Origin: Nemertoderma westbladi
Taxonomy: Eukaryota > Xenacoelomorpha > Nemertodermatida > Nemertodermatidae
Length of the DNA stretch: 64,000 nt
Assembly: GCA_032718475.1 (NCBI GenBank)
Contig: JAUCBJ010008382.1
Span: 28,338-92,337, forward strand
Reading direction: 5' to 3'
The translations under genes and the position numbers were made by a program. Numbering within the stretch: position 1 is the first letter of the stretch; every line of letters starts with the position of its first letter. Positions 37,825 to 48,493 of this stretch are shown piece after piece. Below the pieces are notes generated by a model, which did no database searches, was not told where the DNA came from, and saw only the letters and a list, made by a program, of their open reading frames with translations.

Positions 37825-38024
37825 CTCAGAATCACTTCCTTCAATGTAACGATTGATTCCTTGATTGAATCCACGATAGTCTCGTCGGAGCCCCGCCCGT
37901 CTTAGTGGATGCCTTGACTGACGTTCCGGACCATCGTCATCCGTACTTTCCTGGGAGCACTGATTGGGCAAAATGCGTTTATGAGCACAATCCACAGCCC
38001 AGCTCTCAGCCTCATTCCTGTTTC
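37825..38024 (-). pseudogene. Exon 2 of CACTA-associated gene
   Basis: Bounded by an acceptor (ATTTAG before 38024) and a donor (GAG|GTAAGA after 37825). The open frame reads NRNEAESWAVDCAHKRI and later a basic stretch with RRAGLRRDYRG; it is 200 bp, entered in phase 1 and left in phase 0, which fits exon 3. Phase agreement across three exons supports a real gene structure. Confidence 0.65.
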
Positions 38025-38142
38025 CTAAATATTATTTTAAATAGCATTAGCGGATACTAGTGGTTAATAGAAATAGATAATGAAGTGGATACTGGATTGG
38101 ATAGTAGGAATAAATGCTATAAACTAGAGAAACTTTACTAAC

Positions 38143-38389
38143 TGACGTATCCCAAAACAGTAGCCTTGAACGTCTTCCAATTTCTATAGCTTTCATTTGG
38201 GTCATCACGGAGCGGAGGAATTCTCCACTTTTCGACCTGTCTGAAGGGCCAATGCATGACTACATCACCCTGGCTATCTTTTGTGAGCCACTTAGATAAC
38301 CCCCACTCTGTAGCGTTTTCATGAGGGAAGAACACAACCGCATATTTAGGCTGAATCGCTGCAGTCTTTTCAATATTATCCATATTCAT
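38143..38389 (-). pseudogene. Exon 1 of CACTA-associated gene (N-terminal domain)
   Basis: From an ATG at 38389 the frame reads KYAVVFFPHENATEWGLSKW and VVMHWPFRQVEKWRIPP, a small N-terminal domain I recognise from uncharacterised animal proteins that often end in DUF4806. The donor A|GTTAGT after 38143 gives the phase needed by exon 2. Function is unknown. It lies downstream of a CACTA-like transposase on the same strand, so it could be the second gene of the same element. Confidence 0.6.
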
Positions 38390-38713
38390 GTATGCCAGAT
38401 ATACAGATGTTATAATATACTGTACTACAGTATATATTCTACAGCTACAATTACCACAAATGGTGATTACAGTAATAATCTGAGCCTGCGAATGCAAAAC
38501 ATTTAATTTTGAAAAAATCTTTAAAGCTTTAGAAAATAAAAAATATTTTGTATGACTTATAATAGTAACAGGTTGTAACCGTCGTAAATACATATCCAGG
38601 CTGAGTTTATACTTAGAATTACTATATATTCTACAACTTTATCCACATTATTGCGGACAGCTTCTACTTTATAGGAACTCAAACATCATCCTCGTTAAAT
38701 ATAAACTTACCTA

Positions 38714-40871
38714 TTACAATAGCGGAATAGCAGAGTACAAATTTCCATCCTGAGGTATTGGAACAATCACCATTTTATGGAATGTGTTTGGTGGTACATT
38801 TTCAATTCTAACGCTTTGTCCTATAGTTGATGAGTTAATTATAAACATGCCGTAACGACTAGATAGGCAGGGGTATGTGAAAATGTCCTGTTTTTGTAGG
38901 AACAGTGCAATGTCAAAGGCTACTTTGTCACCCTTTTTGTAAAGTCGCACAATTTTATAAATATTTCCTTCCCGGGGACACCAAATTACAGACTCGGATA
39001 ATTTTGTGCTTGTCAGTGCCATTCCATCATAATGAACTTGAAGGACTTCCCTATATGATGTAGTGTTTTGATCTTCTGAGGTTTCATTAGACTTTGATTT
39101 AATGGGGTGTTTTATTTTTTCCTGAGAGGAACCAACAAAGGTATTCATTTCTGACATTCTTTTTGCAATTTGCGATAGGGGTTTATAGTAACCTCGTGTC
39201 ATGCGTTTGAGACGATATAAAAAATTTTCATAAACGAATGCTGAAAATTCTTCTAATGCTCCATGTTCTAAAACATCATCAGCTATATGTAGCATTGAGT
39301 GCATATTATATACCAACAGCTTTTTTGAATATATGCTAGGTATGAGGCGTACAAATTCGTGCAGGAGTGATTTGGCATATAATACTTCTTGTTTTATTTG
39401 TGATGATTTTGCACATGATAGTATACGGATAGCAAGATGTAGCAACAGAAAATGTTTGAAGAACTTATTGGGCAAGTTACCGTTGAGGGCCGTTGGTCCA
39501 TAATTAATAAGAACTGTCGAAATTCGGTCGCTTTCCACCGTTTGAGGTAACCAAGTGTCCTCGGACGTCTAGTAAACTCCCTTGGCATAAAGGTTTTTAT
39601 TTTAAGTATATTTTCAGAGATTGCATGAATGGCCGACGAGTGTATACGCATGTATAAAGGACCTACATCACTTGCCCAGCCATAGAGTAAACGTCGCATA
39701 ACACCAAGATAAACTGAGTGCATTGGGTCAATAGGCACTTGTGAAACCATGTCGATGGGTAGAGCCTCAGTGATGCACAGTGATGCTCTGGATTTTCTCG
39801 ACTTCGGAAACTTTTATCTGTCCGTAGTGGTGCGTTTCTATCAACAAACAGCATTCAAGAATCACGATGTTTCCCTCTTGTCGTGCACTTGTCACACCCG
39901 GCATAACCTGTATGTCCTTTCACTTGTAGCAAAAATACTTTAGCAACATAATCACAAATTACACAGCCCATCTTAAACGGTAGTTTCTGTGCAGAATCAT
40001 CATCAATATTTAAACCCGTTTCAATCAAATCGTTTGATTCTGCAACAAATTCTCTCATAAATTCGTTTAAATCATCTGGTTTTGTTGTGCCACAATACAT
40101 TGCAATCAGTACAGGAAGCGATTTTCTTTTCTTATATATAAATTGGCCAACAATTGGCCAAGCTTGATGTTTTGAACTATTGTACAGTGGAAGTCCATCT
40201 ACATTAAATGAAAGCACCAGTGGGGTGAGTGGAGTTTTGTCCGCATTACTGATAGTTTGCAAAAACTCAATTGCATATGCACGTATGCCAAAGTATAAAA
40301 ATTCACCGTCCCTGCCAAGAGGCCTCACATCTAGATTTCTTGGTGTTTTCAAAATAGTCCTTGAGTCTTTTGGCAGACTAACATTTGGAATTAATTTGTT
40401 GAGGTTTTTCAGCAAGTCACTGAGTGCTACATGGGTAATGTTATGTAATACTGCCCAAGTGCACAAAAACGCTCTTAATTTAGTTACCCAATCTGCATCA
40501 TATATGACGAATTCAGCATCGTCTTCATCTGATGATGACTCTATCTCTTCATCGCTTACATCTCTTAGCCCATCATCATCACCTAAATAGGCATGATCTG
40601 AGCTGCAATCATCTTCATACCCTCTGTGATCTTCCAATACCTGGTCTTGGTCCTCCCTTTCACATTCAACCACAATGTTGTCGTCACTTATATCTTTGTG
40701 AGTCCCAGAGTTGTTATCTAACCTTCTAGAACCAAATACATTATCCTCAGATAAATCATATTTCGTGCAAAAACCCATCACCACATCATCAATCGTGTAG
40801 CTAATATTTTTAAGATCATTTTTAACTTCCTCTTGCACATGGCGCCGTAAAGTTCGCTTTGAACAACTCAT
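38714..40871 (-). pseudogene. EnSpm/CACTA-like transposase, broken
   Basis: Starting at the ATG at 40871, the first 338 residues include a long acidic middle, FNVDGLPLYNSSKHQAWPI and KGHTGYAGCDKC, typical of tnp2-like transposases. A TGA at 39855-39857 interrupts it; the same frame then gives LFVDRNAPLRTDKSFRSREN. A frameshift near 39775 leads to SQVPIDPMHSVYLGVMRRLL, and another near 39505 leads to the last 250 residues with LHIADDVLEHGALEEFSAF and KRMTRGYYKPLSQ. At least three lesions make it inactive. Terminal CACTA repeats were not found. Confidence 0.78.
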
Positions 40872-41206
40872 GATATTGTAGTTATAGTAATCGCTTTATT
40901 ATTCAACCTCCTAATAAATTAATTGTTTAAATATTTGTATCTCAAAATTTCAATTTAGTAGATTGATAATTAATTGATGTTTGAGTTCTCTATAGATTGA
41001 TACTGTAGCAAATATAAAATGATATTGGTAAAAAAGTAGTAATCATAAATGCTTTACCCCCCCCCCCCCCCCCCCATGTAAAGAATACTAGGTTTTAACT
41101 AAAAATTCAGGTTACGGAAGGGCTGAATACAGGAATATAACCAAAACAATAAACTAATTAGTATCTGTACACTGTACAGGTTATACTGTTATAAGCACTA
41201 CAGTAA
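40872..41206. other. Interval with poly-C run
   Basis: AT-rich, with about 19 consecutive C at 41057-41075 and a weak trace of the 70-bp repeat (ATAACCAAAACAATAAAC) near 41137-41155. No gene. Confidence 0.5.
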
Positions 41207-42055
41207 TCAAGATCTCTCAAGATTCGATTCAAAGGAAGTCGTGGGCAGTCCACCATGCATATTCACTCCATGAGGCCGCCAAAGCACACGATTATGCACT
41301 GGCTGATCCTCGCGGCGGCTTTGTTCTACTTCTAGTGTCAAGCTTGGGGGAACCAATGAGACACCTCCAATGTTATATAGCGTCTGGTTGGAGATGTCTG
41401 CATTGTACTTGATACAATGAACCCGGCGTAGCATTCTTGTCTGTGAATGTACCCTCCATAGATTTGGTGTCCTCAGCAGTTAGAGCCCAGCATGGACTCT
41501 CCCATAGAGGAGTACTGGAACAACTGCTGCTCTAAATAATCGGACCTTAAGTTTCCGATGAATTCTATATGACTTCCTGATCCATGTTCCCAGGTAACAG
41601 AAGTCGTCCACATGCTCAAGTATACCACCCTTTGAGCTTATGCTCATTGGGTCAGAGACTTGCTGTGGACTTTCAAAGTTACATTTTGGTCTTTCTGGAG
41701 TTAATAAAAAGACCAACACTAGAAGCAGCATGTTCTAATGAGCTGAGGAGCCGATGGGCTCCCTCTAATGATTCTGAGAGTACTCCTAAGTCATCAGCAA
41801 AGTTTAGATCAGATAGGTAGGCCTACTTGGCGGGATTTCCTCTACTTCTGGAGCCAGTAGGTGGAGTTACCATCACCCCATCCTTACTGCCTTACAGCCG
41901 TATGTCATCCTTATGACATGATCTAAAAGACATGCGTAGAATATAGTCAACCACAATTATTAACAGCAATCAAACTTCGCAAGTGTGTCACCCTGGAGGA
42001 CTCCCCATAACACTTTGAATGGTTCTGTGTCACCGCAAACAGTAGACATAATGTA
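41207..42055 (-). mobile_element. LINE family 1 fragment, minus strand
   Basis: The reverse complement matches 16150-17010 of the larger copy, including the GVLQGD region near 41990, HVDDFCYLGTWIRKS and MLRRVHCIKYNADISNQT. There are several indels and a deletion in the GEDLRIRKGK region. It is a dead fragment. Confidence 0.9.
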
Positions 42056-42924
42056 ATTACACCATGTCCTGGAATATAGTGTCTTAATTCTGTAACTCAG
42101 TGATCCCACCCCCCTCACTGTCAGCCTGAGCTAAAAAATTTATAAAATATGTGTAAAAAATATGAATATCAATATCCGTATTACTACTGTATCATCACAA
42201 TTTAACTTGATTGAAAAAACTTATTAATGACACGTTCAGAACGCCGATAAGTTGGCACAATGCAACAAAATTGTAGGGCCTATGCATCATATCATTGTAT
42301 GAAAAGAGCACTATCAGCGTTTACGACCTGTTTGTTTATTTATGTAAACATCCGTAGCCTGGTAGCTCTGCGCTCGCTCGGTAATAAATACTGTACATAT
42401 ACTGTACAAATACTGTACAAATACTGTACGCTGAAAAGTACTAATTTTCACACAATTATGTAAATAGTTATTTATTCTTAAATACTGTAGTTTCCAATGG
42501 AACGTACTGCACTTCGCTTTTAAAAATGTGCGATAATAATATAATATTTGAATTAATAATGCCGATTACGGTAATATAAAATAGTAAAAGATTTATTAGA
42601 GATGTACTTCTTACAGAACATTTATTTTATTATAAATACTGTACATCAATTATATTTCTTTTAACTGTATAATTATTACACGATACCGAATGAAGGAATG
42701 CTAAACTGAATTCAGGTATTACGGTATACAGACAGATATTATACTGTTATAAGGGCTTTGATATTGGATGGGAAAATCCAGCCAGGTAATATGCCAGTAT
42801 GGTTTATCAGGATGGCCACATGTTTTTGGATGACTCGGGAAGTCCCAGCCAGTTATAGAATTATTGGCTGGCCACATGTTTTGTATTAAACCAGGAAAAC
42901 ACTGTACAGTAGTAGGTAGACAAC
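42056..42924. other. AT-rich interval, no gene recognised
   Basis: No coding sequence. A pair of imperfect repeats sharing GGCCACATGTTTT lies at about 42775-42900, and ACTGTACAAAT is repeated near 42390-42430. Confidence 0.4.
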
Positions 42925-43123
42925 GAGTCGTCACCTTCAAGGCAGAACCCCCTAAGTCGATTTTTGTACTGTAGTTCTGAGATAATCGATAAAAACTGTT
43001 TATTTTTCAGAGAGATGCCTCAGTTTACTTGTTATTGTGTTTTTTGATAACTAAATATATATAGAATTCATATAACTAAACTTTCAATTTGATTTAGAAT
43101 TACCTTTGAAATATATTGCGGTT

Positions 43124-43285
43124 TTTTTGTAAAAATTCTGACTTATGGTGTTTTGCCAAAACAAAGGGGAACACCATTTTCTGGTATTATCCCGTAACTA
43201 TACGATAGTTGCGGGGTATTGCCTAGAAAACAAGGCACCCTCAATTAGGCAAAACACCATAAGTCCGAATTTTTACAAAAAACAC
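43124..43285. mobile_element. Small palindromic element inside the TIR element
   Basis: Arms of about 36 bp with one mismatch, including GTAAAAATTCTGACTTATGG on the left and its inverse on the right, bracket about 90 bp. Its GGCAAAACACCATAAGTC matches the outer TIR GGCAGAACCCCCTAAGTC at 15 of 18 positions, suggesting a related terminus. Confidence 0.75.
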
Positions 43286-43969
43286 GCAAAATATATCAAA
43301 TAATAGCCAAGGCGTATCGTACGTCCTTAATTATTTAGTGCGTAGTGCGAACGTAATACATGTGCGCATTTGTTATTAGCTAATACGTGCTATCTAACAT
43401 TTTAACTAGCACATGATCATGTGTTAGTATTACCTGTAAACGCTATAATAACAAATAATCACATACAATATAGCTAACACACTTGCGCACATGTTGGAAA
43501 TTTTTGAATTCAAAATTCTAAAGTGCTCCATAAGTTTTTGATATTTTGGTATAAATTGCTTCTAAAATAAGTACGGGACTGTAGTTAGAATCATGTATCA
43601 ATACAAATTGAACAAAATGTAGCCAAATGCAGAACTAAAAGAACAAAATTTAGATTCAAGAAAGCGGAACTCTAAGTACAAAATATAGCCATGGGTGGTA
43701 CTCTACAGTAAGAACAAAGTCTAGCTACGTCATGACATGAATAATATAACTGTTTTTTCTACAGTACATGGCAACATTTTGAGCAACTCTATCAGCAATT
43801 TAGTGAGCATGTCAGGTTGCCGATCAAGTTGCTCTATGTAAACGCGAAGTTTGTTGCTGTAAAAGATGCGTCATATAACGGAGACTAAAAGTTAATGTTA
43901 CTCAAATTACGTTGCTAGTTGCTGACCAAATTGTCCAAAACGTCTGGCAACCTAGAGTAACTTATAGCA

Positions 43970-44890
43970 ACTTGGATACAAACATTAAATGAGGGACAGA
44001 TATTTATCAGCGTGGTGCGTGTGGGACAAACATTAATCAGGGGGACAAACATTAATTTGGGACATAAACATTGATGTAGGACACAAACATTAATGTGGGA
44101 CATAAACATTGATATAGGACACTAACATTAATGAGGGACACAAACATTAATGAGGGACACAAATATTAATGAGTGACACAAACATTAATGAGGGACACAA
44201 ACATTAATGAGGGACACAAACATTAATGAGGTACACAAACATTAATGAGGGACACTAACATTAATTGAGGGACACATACATTAATGAGGGACAAAAACAT
44301 TAATGAGATATACAAACATTAATGAGGGACACAAACAATAAACGAGGGACAGATATCAATCAAGGGCACAAACATTAATGAGGTACACAAACATTAATGA
44401 GGTACACAAACATTAATTAGGGACACAAACATTAATGAGGTACACAAACATTAATGAGGGACAAAAACATTAATGAGATATACAAACATTAATGAGGGAC
44501 ACAAACAATAAACGAGGGACAGATATCAATCAAGGGCACAAACATTAATGAGGTACACAAACATTAATGAGGGACACAAACATTAATGAGGGACGCAAAC
44601 ATTAATGAGGTGCACAAACATTAATGAGGGACACAAACATTAATGAGGTACACAAACATTAGTGAGGGACACAAACATTAATGAGGGACACAAACATTAA
44701 TGAGGTACACAAACATTAATGATGGACGCAAACATTAATGTGGGACACAAACATTAATGAGATACACAAACATTAATGAGGGACACAAACATTAATGAGG
44801 GACACAAACATTAATGAGATACACAAACATTAATGAGGGACACAAACAATAAACGAGGGACAGATATCAATCAAGGGCACAAACATTAAT
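43970..44890 (+). repeat. 19-bp minisatellite with higher-order structure
   Basis: About 45 units of GGGACACAAACATTAATGA and variants. A longer block with AAACAATAAACGAGGGACAG and ATCAATCAAGGGCACAAAC recurs three times (about 44330, 44500 and 44845), showing larger internal duplications. Confidence 0.95.
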
Positions 44891-45063
44891 CATGGGCACT
44901 ATCGCCATTCGCACTTAGTATGATTCCTGTTACCACCCATACGCATACAATATATTACAGTATTACAATTCTCATTACTGTCAAGCAATAAAATAACAGC
45001 AATAATTATTAGGCAATTAATTATTAAGCAATATTAATCTGACCAAACCAATAAGCTATGTTA

Positions 45064-45125
45064 TTGCCAATTGAGGAAAAGGATCAGGTTACAGAGATGG
45101 TTTTTCTAACCAAAACAATAAACGA
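45064..45125 (+). repeat. Single unit of the ~70-bp repeat
   Basis: Contains ATTGAGGAAAAGGATCAGG and TCTAACCAAAACAATAAACG, matching the minisatellite at 19690-19995. Confidence 0.8.
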
Positions 45126-45178
45126 TGTTGTTACTAAAGGGTAAAAAAAATGATGAACATGAGGGGGAGACAGGAATT

Positions 45179-45268
45179 GGGGGGGGGGGGGGGGGGGTAA
45201 CATGAATGGTGGTGGTAGGAGGTAAATTGAAAATATGGGGGTATAACAACCGGGGGGGGGGGGGGGGT
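45179..45268 (+). repeat. Two poly-G runs
   Basis: About 19 G at 45179-45197 and about 15 G at 45253-45267; both have G-quadruplex potential. Confidence 0.85.
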
Positions 45269-45484
45269 ATCAGCAAAACAGGCAGCTGAACAACGTAACC
45301 GAACGTCGCTTTCAATTAATTTCCATCTAATTAGGCAGATGGAATGTATACAAAACGGCGGTACTTTGATCGAAGCTCACGTTCCCATGGTATGTAGTAT
45401 TTTTTCCAGTTAATCACTTAATATCTGATCGTCTGATGGCAAGCATCACCATCGCTCATATTAATATCCATTGGCAACCATGGA

Positions 45485-45566
45485 CCCCTATTAATGTTTT
45501 GTGTCCCTCATTAATGTTTGCGTCCCTCAATAATGTTTGTGTCCCTCATTAATATTTGTGTCCTGG
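45485..45566 (-). repeat. Inverted units of the 19-bp minisatellite
   Basis: Three to four units read TGTCCCTCATTAATGTTTG, the inverse of the array at 43970-44890, about 600 bp downstream of it. Confidence 0.9.
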
Positions 45567-45597
45567 CCGCAATACAAACCAGTATATAAATGAAAAA

Positions 45598-45790
45598 TTA
45601 CGGGGTTTTGCCAGGCTATTGTTTCTGATTTAAGGGGTTTTACAGGTTGTTATTTATGATTTAAGGGGTTTTGCCAGGTGGACTGAATTTCATATACTTG
45701 AATTTACGGTGTTTTGCAAGCCAATTATTGACTTGTGGGGTTCTGCCTCGAAGTGGGCATAAGTTACGGGGAACTGTCTTTGGCTTATAA
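45598..45790 (+). repeat. Cluster of TIR-like GGGGTTTTGCC motifs
   Basis: Motifs TTACGGGGTTTTGCC (45598), TTAAGGGGTTTTACAGG (45630), TTAAGGGGTTTTGCCAGG (45661), TTACGGTGTTTTGCAAG (45704), TTGTGGGGTTCTGCC (about 45733) and a weaker one near 45773 resemble the inner part of the right TIR (CTTAGGGGGTTCTGCC). They could be transposase-binding subterminal repeats; this is inference. Confidence 0.65.
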
Positions 45791-45939
45791 CTCAAAAATG
45801 GCTGGTAGAAAAGCTTCGGAATTCTGCCAGACGAAAAAGCCGATATCGAATTACCCAAAAAGTCAAAAACATGAAAATCTAAAAAAATCGACTTAGGGGG
45901 TTCTGCCTTGAAGGTGACGGAGTGCTACACATACTGTAC

Positions 45940-46932
45940 ACGTTCGTGGGGCCTTCGCGCAGCACGAGGCCCAGTTATGAGATACAAATTAAAATTGAGC
46001 GACTGTATCACAAAATCAGGTTTTGAAAAATTTACCTACACCACCAATCAATCAAAGAAAGGGGGACAGTACGTGTTCATCCCTTTTAACCCCCCCCCCC
46101 CACCCTTCCCAACCACCAATACATAACCGCGACATCTACCACCCACGGAAGGGTAACACGAACTTATTTTCAATCGCACGTTCAATATGCAAAGCCAGGT
46201 GGTTTATAGGAATATAATAAACGCAGTACTCGTTTTCATTATAAGCCTCGTTGCGTTCGTCCTGTTTTGTATTTAAATATATTTCTTAAACGCAGGCTAG
46301 GACGTTCTTTATAATAATAATAACTAGGGATGCGATCAATATGTGAAGCCAGGTGGTTTATATAATAATTTAGTCACCGCAGTACTCGTCTTCATTATAT
46401 GCCTCGTTGCGCTCGTCGCTCGTCGCTTGTCCTGTTTTGTTATAAAATATTTTTCCTAAACGCAGACTGACGATCTTTATACAGTTATAACTATGCGAAG
46501 TTTAGAAACTGTGCGAGTAACTGTTGATACATCTATGTATGTGGAGATGTGTGATACAACGCCAACGCATCGTATGCTGATGTAGTAATATGGGTATTGA
46601 AATAATATTAAATTAATGTACACTCTTAAAGCTGCAGCGAAAAAATGTAGCTAATTTCCTAGGTTACATATAAAATAATAATATTATTTTTAAGAACATT
46701 AATTTTACTACTTTGCAAAAATTCAATTAAAAAATAACCAGACATATACATTGTGGAATAAACTATTTCAGAAGCCTACACAACAGCCATGCCATGGATT
46801 GTATTTATGTTATTATATCTGTCATTTACCTGAGATAGCAATACAACACTTATAGTAGAGTCAATACAGGAAGGATGTTGGGATGTTGGATTTCAAGAAT
46901 GATGTCTGGGCTGGAATAGCAATACTGGTTGC
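45940..46932 (+). repeat. 1-kb duplicated repeat, copy 1
   Basis: Begins CGTTCGTGGGGCCTTCGC, similar to the outer end of the CGT-bearing MITEs, and runs to ATACTGGTTGCCT. It is collinear with 47502-48493. Inside, a roughly 170-bp unit with AAGCCAGGTGGTTTATA and CAGTACTCGT is itself tandemly duplicated. No gene. Confidence 0.85.
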
Positions 46933-47501
46933 CTATTACAGTACAATTCCTCTCTGGTTAGTCTACAGCCACAACTCCAAGCCAGCTAGCTCCACACCAG
47001 CAGAGACTTGACCAATAATCATTCCCAGCAAATAGCTGCCTTACACACACATCCTTCCATCGTACCAGCATGTTAGCCAATAAATGAGCAGTATTTAATG
47101 AGAATCAATTTTTTATGACGTTTTAATTACTTTAGATCAATTAAAGACACAATTAATAAAGCAAATCACTTGAACTAATTAAAAACTATAATAGAATGGC
47201 GTATGTGGATTACATCTGTATAATTTTTAAGTATAATTATTTAAATCTTATACTGTAAAACAATTAATTTCCTTTAAAAGGCAGGTTGAAAATGGTGTTT
47301 TTACCGTAATCAACTTAATTAACTAATTAACTGCTATTATCTTAGCTTCTCGAAGGCCACACGGAAATTCTACTTGGAAAATTTCTAAACTTTTGCCAAA
47401 CAACATGTGTACCAAGTTTGGATAGATTTCATCAAAGATTGGCTGAGTTATTAACGTTTAAAATTGGACGCGACAGAACGACAGAACGACAGAACGACAC
47501 G
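46933..47501. repeat. Spacer with MITE/HINE-like block
   Basis: The last part (about 47345-47501) contains TTTCTAAACTTTTG, TACCAAGTTTGG and TTTCATCAAAGA in the order seen on the reverse strand of the CGT-bearing MITEs, then three GACAGAAC units. This links the two repeat families. The first part has no recognised feature. Confidence 0.6.
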
Positions 47502-48493
47502 TTCGTGGGGCCTTCGCACAGCACGAGGCCCAGTTATTAGATACAAATTAAAATTGAGCGACTGTATCACAAAATAAGGTTTTGAGAAATTTACCCACAC
47601 CACCAATCAATCAAAGAAAGGGGGACAGTACGTGTTCACCCCCCCCCCCCAACCTTCCCAACCACCAATACATAACCGGGACATCTACCACCCACGGAAG
47701 GGTAGCACGAACTTATTTCCAATCGCACGTTAAATATGCAAAGCCAGGTGGTTTATAGGAATATAATAAACGCAGTACTCGTTTTCATTATAAGCCTCTT
47801 TGCGTTCGTCCTGTTTTGTATTTAAATATATTTCTTAAACGCAGGCTAGGACGATCTTTATAATAATAATAACTAGGGATGCGATCAATATGTGAAGCCA
47901 GGTGGTTTATATAACAATTTAGTCAACGCAGTACTCGTCTTCATTATATGCCTCGTTGCGCTCGTCGCTTGTCCTGTTTTGTCATAAAATATTTTTCCTA
48001 AACGCAGACTGACGATCTTTATACAGTTATAACTATGCGAAGTTTCGAAACTGTGCGAGTAACTGTTGATACATCTATGTGGAGATGTGTGATATGTGGA
48101 GATGTGATACAACGCCAACGCATCTTATGCCGATGTAGTAATATGGGTATTGAAATAATATTAAATCAATGTACACTCGTAAAGCTGCAGCGAAAAAATG
48201 TAGCTAATTTCCTAGGTTACATATAAAATAATAATATTATTTTTAAGAACATTAATTTTACTACTTTGCAAAAATTCAATTAAAAAATAACCAGACATAT
48301 ACATTGTGGAATAAACTATTTCAGAAGCCTACACAACAGCCATGCCATGGATTGTATTTATGTTATTATATCTGTCATTTACCTGAGATAGCAATACAAC
48401 TACAACACTTATAGTAGAGTCAATACAGGAAGGATGTTGGGATGTTGGATTTAAAGAATGATGTCTGGGCTGGCATAGCAATACTGGTTGCCT
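47502..48493 (+). repeat. 1-kb duplicated repeat, copy 2
   Basis: Collinear with 45940-46932 at high identity, with small indels (for example a GATATGTGGAGATGT expansion near 48090). Confidence 0.85.

Larger units (their letters stand above)
42929..45919. mobile_element. Non-autonomous element with perfect 37-bp TIRs
   Basis: The first 37 bases, starting CGTCACCTTCAAGGCAGAAC, are the exact reverse complement of the last 37. Both ends are flanked by GAGT (42925-42928 and 45920-45923), consistent with a 4-bp target site duplication. No transposase ORF lies inside. The interior holds a small palindromic element, a 19-bp minisatellite, two G runs and repeated TIR-like motifs near the right end. 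The superfamily cannot be assigned from this alone; several cut-and-paste groups make 4-bp duplications. Confidence 0.8.
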
